Shown here one piece after another: positions 26,161 through 34,391 of a stretch of 64,000 bases of DNA. The notes below the pieces were generated by a model. The model saw only the letters and a program-made list of their open reading frames with translations, had not been told where the DNA came from and did no database searches. The translations under genes and the position numbers were made by a program. Origin of the DNA: Arthrobacter horti (GTDB lineage Bacteria > Actinomycetota > Actinomycetes > Actinomycetales > Micrococcaceae). Positions within the stretch are counted from its first letter, which is position 1, and the number at the start of each line of letters is the position of its first letter. The stretch spans positions 310,001 to 374,000 of the forward strand of contig NZ_JAVALS010000002.1 of NCBI RefSeq assembly GCF_030731045.1. The letters run 5' to 3'.

Positions 26161-27108
26161 TCAGGCCTTCTTGCTCCGATCCACGAAGACGATGCCGCCG
26201 GGCACGTCGTTGCGGATCTCGGTGCCGACCTTGCGGGCCAGCAGGTCATCCAGGCGGTCCAGCGGGCCGATCAGGGCGCGGCCGCCGGCCTTGGCGATGC
26301 GGATGGCGGCGTCGACCTTGGGTCCCATGGACCCGGCGTCGAACTCCAGTTCGCCGATCGCCTCGGGCGTGGCGGAGAGGATGTCGCGCTGCTCCGGGGT
26401 ACCCCAGTTCTCGCTGACGAAGTCACCGTCGGTGAGCAGGAGCAGGGTGTCGGCCTCCAGGTCGGCGGCCAGGGCGGCGCTTGCCAGGTCCTTGTCCACC
26501 ACGGCCTGCATGCCGGTCTGACGGCCCTTGGAGTCGACCTTGACGGGCACGCCGCCACCGCCCACGCACACCACCAGGCGGTCGTTCTCCAGGAGCAGCT
26601 TGACCAGCGGGGCCTGCTGAATGTGGACCGGGACGGGGGAGGGGACCACGCGGCGGAACGCGTTGCCGTCCTTGGCGATGGTCCAGCGGTATTCGGCGGC
26701 GGCACCGGCGGCGTCGGCGGCGGAGTACTGCGGCCCGATCGGCTTGGTGGGCCAGTGGAAGGCGGGATCGTCTTCGGAGACCACGGTGGTGGTGACGATG
26801 GCGGCGACCTCGCGCTCACCGGCAAGGGCGTTGCTGAGCTCCTGCTGGATGACGTAGCCGATCATGCCCTGGGTCTCGGCGCCCAGGATGTCCAGCGGGT
26901 AGGCTGCCACGTCCTGGTAGGCCAGGTTCTGCAGGGCGAGGAGACCCACCTGCGGGCCGTTGCCGTGGGTGATGACCAGTTCGTGCTCACGGGCCAGGGA
27001 TGCGAGGGCCTGGCAGGCCCCGCGGACGTTGGCGCGGAGCCGGTCCGCGGTCATCGGTTCGCCTCGACGAGCCAGGGCGTTGCCGCCCAGGGCCACCACT
27101 ACGCGCAT
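26161..27108 (-). CDS. arcC: Carbamate kinase
   Basis: About 315 residues, the usual length. Carbamate kinase converts carbamoyl phosphate and ADP to ATP and carbamate. Visible family segments: VVALGGNALARRGE at the N-terminus, ITHGNGPQVGLLALQ, ETQGMIGYVIQQEL, VCVGGGGVPV and KVDAAIRIAKAGGRALIG. Start ATG 27108 has AAGGA seven bases upstream; a longer frame to 27177 runs through the promoter. No arginine deiminase genes are nearby. The neighbouring DUF2877 gene and purine-type permease suggest carbamoyl phosphate from ureide/oxamate breakdown rather than arginine. Confidence 0.93.
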   Translation of the reverse strand: MRVVVALGGNALARRGEPMTADRLRANVRGACQALASLAREHELVITHGNGPQVGLLALQNLAYQDVAAYPLDILGAETQGMIGYVIQQELSNALAGEREVAAIVTTTVVSEDDPAFHWPTKPIGPQYSAADAAGAAAEYRWTIAKDGNAFRRVVPSPVPVHIQQAPLVKLLLENDRLVVCVGGGGVPVKVDSKGRQTGMQAVVDKDLASAALAADLEADTLLLLTDGDFVSENWGTPEQRDILSATPEAIGELEFDAGSMGPKVDAAIRIAKAGGRALIGPLDRLDDLLARKVGTEIRNDVPGGIVFVDRSKKA

Positions 27109-27150
27109 GGAGATTCCTTTGTTCGGAAGGATGGTTCTTGTGGACCTAAA

Positions 27151-27177
27151 GGTATACCATTTTGTGATATGCGACAA
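27151..27177. promoter_or_regulatory. Operator region between arcC and DUF2877 gene
   Basis: The divergent intergenic region contains the perfect palindrome GGTATACC (27151-27158), typical in style of GntR-family operators, and next to it TTGTGATATGCGACAA, with TTGT/ACAA ends. Placement between two divergent starts fits joint control of both directions. No regulator gene is adjacent. Confidence 0.45.
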
Positions 27178-27217
27178 TGGTTCGCTGAGTCAACCAAGCG
27201 ATCGGCGAGGAGGTTCG

Positions 27218-28168
27218 ATGGCGAGCCGGACTGCCACGCGCGCCGCACGGGCGCTGAGCTCGGACACTCGCCTGCGCCGCATCCTCCAGGCCCTCGCCGC
27301 CCGTTCCGGCGGACTGAGCGTTCATTCGGTCTTCACCCATGTGATCAACTTCCTCACGCCGGACGGGCGCCTGGTGACCTTCGCGTCCGGAGGGCTCGAC
27401 GATGCCCCGTGGACGCTTCGCGCGGACCTTCCTGATTGGGCCGGCTTCCCCGTCGTCGCGGGTGAGAGCGTGCGCGTGACGCCGTCATCCGTGGTGCTGG
27501 CGGACGGTGCTGTCCTGCTGGAGGGCTGGAGGGGGGCGGAGCCCTGGGAGCCGTCCCCGCTCCCCGCTGCCGACGACGCCGGGCCGCCGGAGCTGCTGGA
27601 GGCGCTCCAGGACTGGATCGCCAGGCATGGAGTGCCGGGAGGCATGCTCGCCGCGGTGGGCGCGAACTCGTTTGAAGCCGCCGTTCAGGCAAGGCTCGGC
27701 GAAGCCTCTGCCTCCCTGTCTGAAGCGCTCATTTGGTATTCCAAAACCGGTCGAGCGGATTTTTTAGATCCGGAACTTCTCGACCGGGCTATCCTGGGAC
27801 TGGTCGGTCTCGGTGCGGGGCTGACCCCGTCCGGTGACGACCACTTGTGCGGCGTCGCCCTCGTGGCGGCGCGGCCGGGCAGCCGGCTGTCCGGCGTCGG
27901 CGGCCGTCTGCTCGCAGTCCTTGACGCGTACCCTGAGCGCACCACCGACGTGTCCGAAGCCACGCTGCGTGAGGCGGCCGAGGGCCGTGCGCGCCAGAGC
28001 CTGCTCGACCTGCTGGCGGGGCTGACCGCCGTCGTGCCCGGTGACGTGGACCCGCTTGAGCACCTCCGTCCTCTGCTCGTCCAGGTCCTGGGGATCGGCC
28101 GGACGTCGGGGACGGACATCCTGTCCGGTCTGCTGGCCGGACTGCGCGCGGAATGGGCCCTGCGATGA
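27218..28168 (+). CDS. DUF2877 protein (AllH/YlbF-like)
   Basis: About 316 residues. The DUF2877 core is seen as the segment ILGLVGLGAGLTPSGDDHLCGV, a glycine loop with Thr-Pro-Ser-Gly-Asp-Asp highly conserved in this family, and LLVQVLGIGRTSGTDILSGLL near the C-terminus. In E. coli the homologue YlbF is one of three subunits of oxamate carbamoyltransferase (with FdrA and the DUF1116 protein YlbE), feeding a carbamate kinase. The divergent arcC agrees with that pathway, but FdrA is absent here and the DUF1116 part seems destroyed downstream. ATG 27218 follows GCGAGGAGG. Confidence 0.82.
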   Translation: MASRTATRAARALSSDTRLRRILQALAARSGGLSVHSVFTHVINFLTPDGRLVTFASGGLDDAPWTLRADLPDWAGFPVVAGESVRVTPSSVVLADGAVLLEGWRGAEPWEPSPLPAADDAGPPELLEALQDWIARHGVPGGMLAAVGANSFEAAVQARLGEASASLSEALIWYSKTGRADFLDPELLDRAILGLVGLGAGLTPSGDDHLCGVALVAARPGSRLSGVGGRLLAVLDAYPERTTDVSEATLREAAEGRARQSLLDLLAGLTAVVPGDVDPLEHLRPLLVQVLGIGRTSGTDILSGLLAGLRAEWALR

Positions 28169-28500
28169 CCAGCCCTGAGATGACCAGCCCTGCGATGAAC
28201 AAGGCCGTTCCGGATGCAGCGCACGGAATCGAGGATTCCCCGATCGCCCCCACCGCGGCCCAGAAGGCCGTCGGCGCCCTGTCCACCGGCTACAAGCCGG
28301 CTGACTCCGGTCCGGACACCGGGGGCTCCGCCATCACGGAGCCCCGCCGCTTCCAAGGCATCCCTGGGGCATCGGTGCCCACGAGGTCCTGGAGAGCGGT
28401 ATCGTTCCGATCATCACCACCGCCGTTGCGCACCAGGATGCCGGTACCGGCACGGGCGGCGCAGGCACCCCCACCCCCTCCCGTCGAATGCTTCGGCTGA
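28165..28500 (+). pseudogene. Broken frame with DUF1116-like C-terminal remnant
   Basis: An ORF of 111 codons whose ATG overlaps the DUF2877 stop (ATGA). Its first 60 codons are low-complexity and unlike any family I know. From about 28359 another frame reads GIGAHEVLESGIVPIITT followed by AVAHQDAGTGTGGAGTP, resembling the C-terminal end of DUF1116 (YlbE/AllG) proteins; a C-rich run then returns the reading to PPPVECFG. This looks like a large internal deletion plus frameshifts in a former oxamate-carbamoyltransferase subunit gene. The DUF1116 link is from remembered family pattern and is moderate. Confidence 0.5.
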
Positions 28501-28522
28501 CGGCTTCCCTTCAGGAAAGTTC

Positions 28523-29824
28523 ATGACCACATCCCCCGACGCGGCCGAAAAGACCGCGAGCTCCGAACTCGAGTCCGAGTTCGAGCACTCCCCGGTGCCT
28601 CAGAGCCACCGGAAGTCACTGTTCACGGTCTCCTCCGTGTGGTTCGGATTCCCCATGATCCTGACCAATGCGGTGCCTGGCGGCCTGGTGGTCGCCATGC
28701 TCGGCTTCTGGCCGGGCGTGGCCGCCATCCTGGTGGCCAACGTCATCATGTTCGTGTACGTCAGCCTGCTCAGCCACCGGGCCGGCAGCACGGGCAAGAG
28801 CTTCGCTCTGCAGGCCACGGAGACCTTCGGCAGCAAGGGCTATGCCTTCGCCTCCGGTCTGCTGGCCACCGTGGTGGTCGGTTGGTTCGCGTTCAACACC
28901 GGCGCCACCGGCGCCAGCCTGAACGCGGCCTTCGGCTGGAATGAGACCCTGATCGCCGCGATCGCGGGTGTCCTGTTCATCGGGATCACCTACCTGGGCA
29001 TCAAGGCCCTCTCCTGGCTGGGCGCCGTGGCAGCTCCGCTGTTCATCATCGCCGCGGCCACTGCCATGATCCTGGCCTCCCAGGAGCACGACTTCAGTAA
29101 GCTGACCAGCTTCCAGGGCGCCGGTGGGATGACCTTCGGCGTGGCGGTCACCTCCATCATGGCGACCTTCGCCGACTCCGGCACCATGACGGCCGACTTC
29201 ACCCGCTGGTCCAAGAACGGCAAGGAGGCCGTGATCGCCACGGCCACCGCGTTCCCGTTCGCGTCCCTGGTGGCCCAGCTCAGCGGCGCCCTCCTGGTGG
29301 CCGCCGGCGCGATCGCCAGCCCCACCACCAGCGGCGGTGACTTCACCCCGATCCTCACCGGGCCGGGCAACCCGATCCTGCAGATCCTGGTGCTGGTCTT
29401 CGTGGTCATCAACCTGGGCTCCGTCTGCACGCACTGCCTCTACAACGGTGCCCTCGGCTGGTCCCACCTGACCAAGTCCACCATGCGCAAGCTCACCCTG
29501 ATCCTGGGTGTGGTGGGCGTGATCGTGGCCCTGATCGGTGCCTGGCACTACTTCGTGAACTGGCTGGCCTTCCTCGGTGTCCTGGTTCCGCCGCTGGGCG
29601 CCGTGCTCATCGCGGACCAGATCATCCTGGCCAAGAAGAACGCCAACCGCCCGGAGCAGACGTTCCGGGGCGTGGCCTTCATCGCCTGGGCCATCGGTGC
29701 CGCCGCAGCCCTGGTGGTGCACTTCGCCGCGCCGTTCCTCTCGGACGCCGTGGTGGGTCTGGTGGTCGGTCTGGTGGCCTACCTGGCCCTGGACGGACGC
29801 TCGAAGGGCGCTGTGTCCGCATAG
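28523..29824 (+). CDS. NCS1-type cytosine/purine permease
   Basis: About 433 residues with around twelve membrane spans. N-terminal segment VPQSHRKSLFTVSSVWFGFPMILTNAVPGG and the glycine-rich first helices fit the NCS1/CodB group of nucleobase symporters; FADSGTMTADFTRW in the middle is also typical. Likely imports a nucleobase or ureide for the nitrogen pathway suggested by arcC and DUF2877. ATG 28523 follows AGGAAAG. A 16-base-pair terminator ends the unit. Confidence 0.87.
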   Translation: MTTSPDAAEKTASSELESEFEHSPVPQSHRKSLFTVSSVWFGFPMILTNAVPGGLVVAMLGFWPGVAAILVANVIMFVYVSLLSHRAGSTGKSFALQATETFGSKGYAFASGLLATVVVGWFAFNTGATGASLNAAFGWNETLIAAIAGVLFIGITYLGIKALSWLGAVAAPLFIIAAATAMILASQEHDFSKLTSFQGAGGMTFGVAVTSIMATFADSGTMTADFTRWSKNGKEAVIATATAFPFASLVAQLSGALLVAAGAIASPTTSGGDFTPILTGPGNPILQILVLVFVVINLGSVCTHCLYNGALGWSHLTKSTMRKLTLILGVVGVIVALIGAWHYFVNWLAFLGVLVPPLGAVLIADQIILAKKNANRPEQTFRGVAFIAWAIGAAAALVVHFAAPFLSDAVVGLVVGLVAYLALDGRSKGAVSA

Positions 29825-29840
29825 CGGTTGCTGACTGATC

Positions 29841-29876
29841 CAAAGGCGCGGAAGGGGTGACCCTTCCGCGCCTTTG
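29841..29876. terminator. Bidirectional terminator after NCS1 permease
   Basis: Perfect 16-base stem, arms 29841-29856 and 29861-29876, with a GTGA loop; the stem opens with CAAAGG and closes with CCTTTG, so A/T-rich tracts are on both sides. Shared by the permease and the convergent gene ending at 29881. Confidence 0.85.
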
Positions 29877-29880
29877 GGGT

Positions 29881-30678
29881 TTAACCGCGGGTGGAAGTCC
29901 GGCGGCGGTTCGCCAGAGCCCTGCCCCCGAACCACAGAAGGATGACTGCAAGGATCGCGCGGACGATCCACAGGCCGGGCTCCCAGAGCACGCGGTAGTT
30001 CCCGGGGACCCCGAGGACCGCCGCAATGATCGGGCCGTAGGCCGCCCGCCCGACCCCGCCGAATTGGGTGGACAGTCCACCGACCACGGCGATGACGCCG
30101 AGCAAGAGCAGCACGATCGGCCAGACGAACAAGTCCGGAGAACCTTCGCCGCGAGAAGTCAGCCCGACGGCCTTCACGAGAAGAGCAAGTGGGAAGACGA
30201 GGAAGAACCAGACCACCGCACCCAGGAGCATCGCCAGTGCGACGAATACCGGAATCCACAGCAGCATCCACGGTCCGTCGCCGAAGAAGTAGTCCGGCTC
30301 GCGGAGCATCGCCACCCCGAACCCGGCCAGGATTCCGGCCGGCAGGACTCCGAGAACCCACCAGAGGAAGGAACGCCGGACCCGTTGCGCGCCTGGCATC
30401 GCCTCGAGAGAGTGCATCGGCTTTTCCGGGCGGATCGCTGCGGCGGCCGCAAGGTAGAACTGGATCACGAGGGCGGAAACCGCCGCCGGGATCCCGAAGA
30501 GAGCGGTGGTGGGTGCGGCCCCGTCGTTCTCCTGCAGATCGAGCACGGTCAACAGCAACCAGGCGATCGCCAGTGCGACGATCACGACGGCGGCGGTTGG
30601 CACGGTGATCGAGACGCTGCCGTCTGGAGAACTGGGACGCGACGGGCGCGAGGGTTTCGCAAAACGTTGGCCGGTCAT
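29881..30678 (-). CDS. Hypothetical multi-span membrane protein
   Basis: About 265 residues with roughly six hydrophobic spans and a short basic, Ser/Pro-rich N-terminal tail. Segments such as VVIVALAIAWLLLTVL, FLWWVLGVLPAGILAGFGVA and FVWPIVLLLLGVIAVVGG are membrane helices. No catalytic or transporter motif is visible and I do not recognise a family. Single gene between two convergent neighbours' ends. Confidence 0.7.
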   Translation of the reverse strand: MTGQRFAKPSRPSRPSSPDGSVSITVPTAAVVIVALAIAWLLLTVLDLQENDGAAPTTALFGIPAAVSALVIQFYLAAAAAIRPEKPMHSLEAMPGAQRVRRSFLWWVLGVLPAGILAGFGVAMLREPDYFFGDGPWMLLWIPVFVALAMLLGAVVWFFLVFPLALLVKAVGLTSRGEGSPDLFVWPIVLLLLGVIAVVGGLSTQFGGVGRAAYGPIIAAVLGVPGNYRVLWEPGLWIVRAILAVILLWFGGRALANRRRTSTRG

Positions 30679-30718
30679 GGCGCCCAGCTTACTGGCGAGG
30701 AGTGGCCCGGTCCCCGCC

Positions 30719-31642
30719 TCAGTGCGCCTCGGACAGCGTCAGCTCACTCCGGTATTCCACGGGCTTGCCGGAGAGCGGGTCTGTGAAGCGGATGCCGCGG
30801 GCCAGCAGCTGAAGCGGCTTGGTGTAGTCGTCCGGAGCTTTGTCCAGGAGGACCGGGTAGAACGGATCGTGCAGGATGCCGAGCCCCAGCGACGCCATGT
30901 GCACGCGCAACTGATGCGTCTTCCCGGTGTGCGGCTCCAAGCGGTACAGCGCGCGCCGGCCGTCGTCGTTGAACGTTTTCAGCCGCTCGATGCGCGTCTC
31001 CGTGTTCGGCTCCCCGTCCACCACCTGCGCCAGCAGGTAGTCACGGGACTTCGTCATCCGATTGCGGACCAGCGACGGGAACTCCGGCTGCGGGAAGCCG
31101 GGCGCGGGCACGGCCGCCGCGACGCATTCGTACTCCTTCTGCACCTTCCGCTTCTCGAACAGCACCTGGTACTTGCCGCGCGTCGCCGGATTGGTGGAGA
31201 GCAACAGGACGCCTGCGGTCATCCGGTCCAGCCGGTGCATCGGGATCAGGTCCGGCAGGTCCAGCAGCTTCCGCAGCCTGACCAGCGCCGACTCCTGGAT
31301 GTAGGTCCCGCCCGGCGTGGTCGGCAGGAAATGCGGCTTGTCCACCACCAGCAGATTCTCGTCCTGGTGCAGGATGGACAGCTCCACCGGCAGCCGCTCC
31401 TCCGCGGGAAGCGTGCGGTAGTACCAGATGAACACATGCTCGCTCAGGGGAGTGGCACGGGTCAGCGGCGCCCCGCCCTCGCCCACGATCTCGCCCGCGT
31501 CGAAGCGGTCCAGGATCCCCTGCGGATCCACATGCCCCCAGCGGTGCAGCATGTAGTCCAGCGCAGTCTCCCAGGGCCCGTCGTGTGGCAGGCGCAGGCG
31601 GGTCGCGTTGACGCCGTCGCGGACGGGCAGGGGGGATTGCAT
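30719..31642 (-). CDS. RluA-family RNA pseudouridine synthase
   Basis: About 307 residues. The catalytic segment IPMHRLDRMTAGVLLL contains the invariant Asp of RluA-type synthases; LLVVDKPHFLPTTPGG and GRRALYRLEPHTGKTHQLRVHM are the other two family motifs. These enzymes isomerise uridine in rRNA or tRNA. No S4 domain is evident. ATG 31642 is preceded directly by GTG 31645. The distance to the divergent YhhN start is only 20 bases, with a TAAACT box nine bases upstream, so the mRNA may be leaderless. Confidence 0.92.
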   Translation of the reverse strand: MQSPLPVRDGVNATRLRLPHDGPWETALDYMLHRWGHVDPQGILDRFDAGEIVGEGGAPLTRATPLSEHVFIWYYRTLPAEERLPVELSILHQDENLLVVDKPHFLPTTPGGTYIQESALVRLRKLLDLPDLIPMHRLDRMTAGVLLLSTNPATRGKYQVLFEKRKVQKEYECVAAAVPAPGFPQPEFPSLVRNRMTKSRDYLLAQVVDGEPNTETRIERLKTFNDDGRRALYRLEPHTGKTHQLRVHMASLGLGILHDPFYPVLLDKAPDDYTKPLQLLARGIRFTDPLSGKPVEYRSELTLSEAH

Positions 31643-31662
31643 CACCGGGTTAGTTTAGTGGG

Positions 31663-32403
31663 ATGCAGCGCCGCCCCGGGATCGCGTGGTCCTTCGCCCC
31701 CTACGTCCTCGCTTCGGTGATCCATGTCGCCGCGAACGCCCTGCACAGCCCGTGGGCGGTGCCCACCAAGGCGCTGCTCATGCCGCTGCTGGCGCTGCCG
31801 GTGCTGCTTTCGCTCAAGCGTCCGACAGGGCCGACGACGACGGCGGCCGCACGGCCGCCGCTGCCCGCGCTGCTTCTCGTTGCGCTGGCTTTCTCCTGGC
31901 TGGGGGATGAGGCGGGCCTGTTCTTCCCGTTCGCACCGGAACTTCCGCTCATGCTCGGTTTCTTCGGCATCGCGCACCTGGCGTACATCGCGTTGTTCTT
32001 GCTGCGCCTGAAAGTACGCCGGCTGCCGCTCTGGACGGTCGCCTACGCCGCCTGGTGGGTGGCGATGATCCTGGTTCTCGGGCCGCACACCGGTTCACTG
32101 CTCGCCGCCGTCGGGGCTTACGGCGTGGTGCTCGCAGGGACGGCCGCCACGTCGGCGCGCTGCGGCGCCGTCGTCGCCTGGGGCGGCGCATTCTTCCTCT
32201 GCAGTGACTCGATCCTGGCGTTCCGCCTGTTCCTGGCCGAGGCGATGCCGGACTGGACCGGCCCTGCCGTCATGGTGACGTACACGCTGGGGCAGGGCCT
32301 GATCGTGGCGGGTGCGGTCCGGGCGCTGCGCAGTGCGGGCGTCCTGACGCCTGGGTCAGCGGGTCGCGGACAGCGAACGGATGAGTTCCGGGACGTCGCC
32401 TAG
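31663..32403 (+). CDS. Lysoplasmalogenase (YhhN/TMEM86 family)
   Basis: About 246 residues and eight predicted spans. Characteristic parts are VPTKALLMPLLALPVLL, ALAFSWLGDEAGLFF with the conserved Asp-Glu-Ala, MLGFFGIAHLAYIALF and FFLCSDSILAFRLF. The family hydrolyses the vinyl-ether bond of lysoplasmalogens, or acts on related lipids. Very short intergenic distance to rluA suggests leaderless translation in both directions. Its 3' end overlaps the convergent HAD gene by 48 bases. Confidence 0.88.
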   Translation: MQRRPGIAWSFAPYVLASVIHVAANALHSPWAVPTKALLMPLLALPVLLSLKRPTGPTTTAAARPPLPALLLVALAFSWLGDEAGLFFPFAPELPLMLGFFGIAHLAYIALFLLRLKVRRLPLWTVAYAAWWVAMILVLGPHTGSLLAAVGAYGVVLAGTAATSARCGAVVAWGGAFFLCSDSILAFRLFLAEAMPDWTGPAVMVTYTLGQGLIVAGAVRALRSAGVLTPGSAGRGQRTDEFRDVA

Positions 32404-33036
32404 CGATTCCGCGATCAGGTCCGCGCCCGCCGCTTTCAGGTCGGGCTCATCCGAGGACGTCAGGAGACCGATCACGGTTGCTCCGGCGGCCTTGCCCGCC
32501 TGCACGCCGCTCGGAGAGTCCTCGAGGATCAACGCCGCAGTGCTTGGCGGATTCATTGCTGCAGCCGCAGCGAGAAACACCGCTGGATCCGGTTTGGGCG
32601 CTCCGGCGTTGAAGGCACTGAAGATTTTGCCGTCAAAAGGATCAAGGAGGCCGGTCTTGTTCAGCTGGAGCCTGATCTTCGCCGGATCCGAGTTGGATGC
32701 ACAGGCGATGCGCCCGCCGAAGTGATGGCGCGCGAACTCGACCACCCGGGCCGCGCCGGGGATCGGCGCCAATGATTCCTCGAGCGCCGCGTCCCTGCGC
32801 TCTGTGAAGGTCTGGACCCAGTCCCCGCTGACGGCTGTCCCGGTACGCCGGTGCACCAGCTCCAGAACGCCGGCCAGGGACGAGCCCATGAACGTCCCGA
32901 TGCATTCCTCCAGCGACATGCTCCAGCCGAGGCGTTCGACCTCATCGCGCAGCACCGTGTTCACGATGGTCTCCGAGTCGACCAGCACGCCGTCACAGTC
33001 GAAGATCATGGCGTCTGGTACTGGATGAAGGGGCAT
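32356..33036 (-). CDS. HAD-superfamily sugar-phosphatase-like hydrolase
   Basis: About 226 residues. HAD motif I MIFDCDGVLVDSE, motif II in CASNSDPAKIRLQL, the conserved Lys in GAPKPDPAVFLAAA and motif III ILEDSPSGVQAGKAAG are complete. The cap is of the helical beta-phosphoglucomutase/YqaB type, so a sugar-phosphate substrate is likely. ATG 33036 is preceded by AGGAGAG; the longer frame to 33408 overlaps the VOC gene and is spurious. Convergent overlap of 48 bases with the lysoplasmalogenase gene. Confidence 0.9.
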   Translation of the reverse strand: MPLHPVPDAMIFDCDGVLVDSETIVNTVLRDEVERLGWSMSLEECIGTFMGSSLAGVLELVHRRTGTAVSGDWVQTFTERRDAALEESLAPIPGAARVVEFARHHFGGRIACASNSDPAKIRLQLNKTGLLDPFDGKIFSAFNAGAPKPDPAVFLAAAAAMNPPSTAALILEDSPSGVQAGKAAGATVIGLLTSSDEPDLKAAGADLIAESLGDVPELIRSLSATR

Positions 33037-33148
33037 GGCTCTCCTGTCTGGGGACACCGTCCAGAAGACCACGCCCACCGCTCGAGCATGAAATCCGGCG
33101 CGCATCTGACCTGTTCCTCCGCTGCTGACCCGCGCGTAAGCTGGCCGC

Positions 33149-33616
33149 ATGACCACTTTCAAGCTCGACCACATCGGCGTGACCGTGCAGGATCTGGAGC
33201 AGGTGATCGCCTTCTTCGAGGCGCTCGGCTTCGAGGTGGAGGGCCGTGCCGAAGTCGGCGGACCGTGGGCTGACCGTGTCAACGGCTTGGACGGCACCCA
33301 GGTGGAGATGGCCATGGTCCGGCCGCCCGGCGGCGGTGCCGGGAAGCTCGAACTCACCAGGTTCATCGCCCCGCCCGCGGAAGGAAACCCGGCCGGCCTC
33401 CCCGTCAACGCGTACGGCTTCAGCCACGTCTGTTTCCAGGTCGACGACGTGCGGAGCGTCGTCTCCCGTGCCGAGGCGGCCGGCTACGGTCTGGTCCGCG
33501 AACTGGTCAACTACCAGGACGTCTACCTCCTGGCGTACATCAAGGGCCCGGAAGGTCTCCTGGTGGAGGTCGCCGAGGCACTGCAGCCACCCGGCCCCTC
33601 ATCGACTGCTCCGTAG
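33149..33616 (+). CDS. VOC-family (glyoxalase/dioxygenase-fold) protein
   Basis: About 155 residues. Begins FKLDHIGVTVQDLEQVIAFF, with the first metal-ligand His, and repeats the beta-alpha-beta-beta-beta unit at YGFSHVCFQVDDVRSVVSRA; the Glu of LLVEVAEAL is the likely last ligand. Substrate unknown. Its last codons, including the TAG stop at 33614, lie inside a dispersed palindromic repeat, so repeat insertion may have set the present C-terminus. Confidence 0.88.
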   Translation: MTTFKLDHIGVTVQDLEQVIAFFEALGFEVEGRAEVGGPWADRVNGLDGTQVEMAMVRPPGGGAGKLELTRFIAPPAEGNPAGLPVNAYGFSHVCFQVDDVRSVVSRAEAAGYGLVRELVNYQDVYLLAYIKGPEGLLVEVAEALQPPGPSSTAP

Positions 33617-33652
33617 ATGTCGTTCTGAGCGCCCAAAACGACATCTATGGAG
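33609..33652. repeat. Dispersed palindromic element, member A
   Basis: Arms CTCCGTAGATGTCGTT (33609-33624) and AACGACATCTATGGAG (33637-33652), one G-T mismatch. The same core, with G for A, forms the larger palindrome at 37341-37396, so this is a repeat family. It overlaps the stop codon of the VOC gene and could act as its terminator. Confidence 0.75.
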
Positions 33653-33738
33653 GGCCCACGCCGGCGAGGGGCCCCGAGCGAGGAACGAGCTGGGGGAGCC
33701 GGTGGGGACAATCGATGCGCAAGGAAGAAAAAACTTCC

Positions 33739-33756
33739 TTGACAATAAATATTGTC
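33739..33756 (+). promoter_or_regulatory. Promoter and operator of ArsR/SRPBCC pair
   Basis: A consensus -35 box TTGACA (33739-33744) is embedded in a perfect inverted repeat GACAATA-AA-TATTGTC (33741-33756), 18 bases before the regulator start. An ArsR-type repressor bound there would block its own promoter. The short distance to the ATG suggests a very short or absent leader. Confidence 0.65.
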
Positions 33757-33773
33757 GGTGACACGATGGAGCC

Positions 33774-34391
33774 ATGAAGGACATCGAAGTCATCGAAGAC
33801 CCTCGCATCGCCGAGGTTTCGCTGGACCCGATGCGCTCGCAGATCCTCGAATCCCTCGTGGAGCCGGCCTCGGCCTCCACGGTGGCCGGCAGGATCGGGG
33901 CGCCGCGCCAGAAGATCAACTACCACCTCAAGGCCCTGGAATCCGCCGGGCTGGTGCAGCTGGTGGAGGAGCGCCGCAAGGGGAACATGACCGAGCGGGT
34001 CATGCAGTCCAGTGCCGCCTCCTACCTCATCTCGCCCCTCGCGCTGGCGTCCATGGCGCCCAAGCCCGAGAAGTACTCGGACCGCTTCTCCGCCTTCTGG
34101 CTGCTCGCCCTCGCCGGGCGGCTCGTCACCGAGGTCGGGAAGCTCATCGTGGGGGCAGTCGCCGCCCGCAAGCCCCTGGCGACCTTCGCCATCGACGCCG
34201 AACTCAGCTTCGCCAGCGCCCGCGACCGTGCGGCGTTCGCGCAAGAGCTCTCCGCCGTCGTCGACTCTCTCGTGGAGAAGTATCACGACGCCGGCACGCC
34301 GGGCGCGCGCCGCCACCGCCTGGTGGTCGCGCTCCACCCTGAACTGAAAAACACCGCAGAACCCGCAGACAAGGACCAGGACCATGAGTGA
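33774..34391 (+). CDS. ArsR-type winged-helix regulator
   Basis: About 205 residues. The N-terminal 90 residues are an ArsR-like winged helix (LDPMRSQILESLVEPASAST, GAPRQKINYHLKALESAGL, VEERRKGNMTERVMQ). The C-terminal 110 residues are helical and may sense ligand. The gene overlaps the SRPBCC gene by eight bases; this regulator/SRPBCC pairing is common in actinobacteria. A palindrome over its -35 box suggests self-repression. The ligand is unknown. Confidence 0.87.
   Translation: MKDIEVIEDPRIAEVSLDPMRSQILESLVEPASASTVAGRIGAPRQKINYHLKALESAGLVQLVEERRKGNMTERVMQSSAASYLISPLALASMAPKPEKYSDRFSAFWLLALAGRLVTEVGKLIVGAVAARKPLATFAIDAELSFASARDRAAFAQELSAVVDSLVEKYHDAGTPGARRHRLVVALHPELKNTAEPADKDQDHE

Noticed and set aside
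32356-33408. HAD protein with 124 extra N-terminal residues
   Set aside because: The extension is antisense to the VOC gene; motif I begins right after the ATG at 33036 with AGGAGAG upstream.
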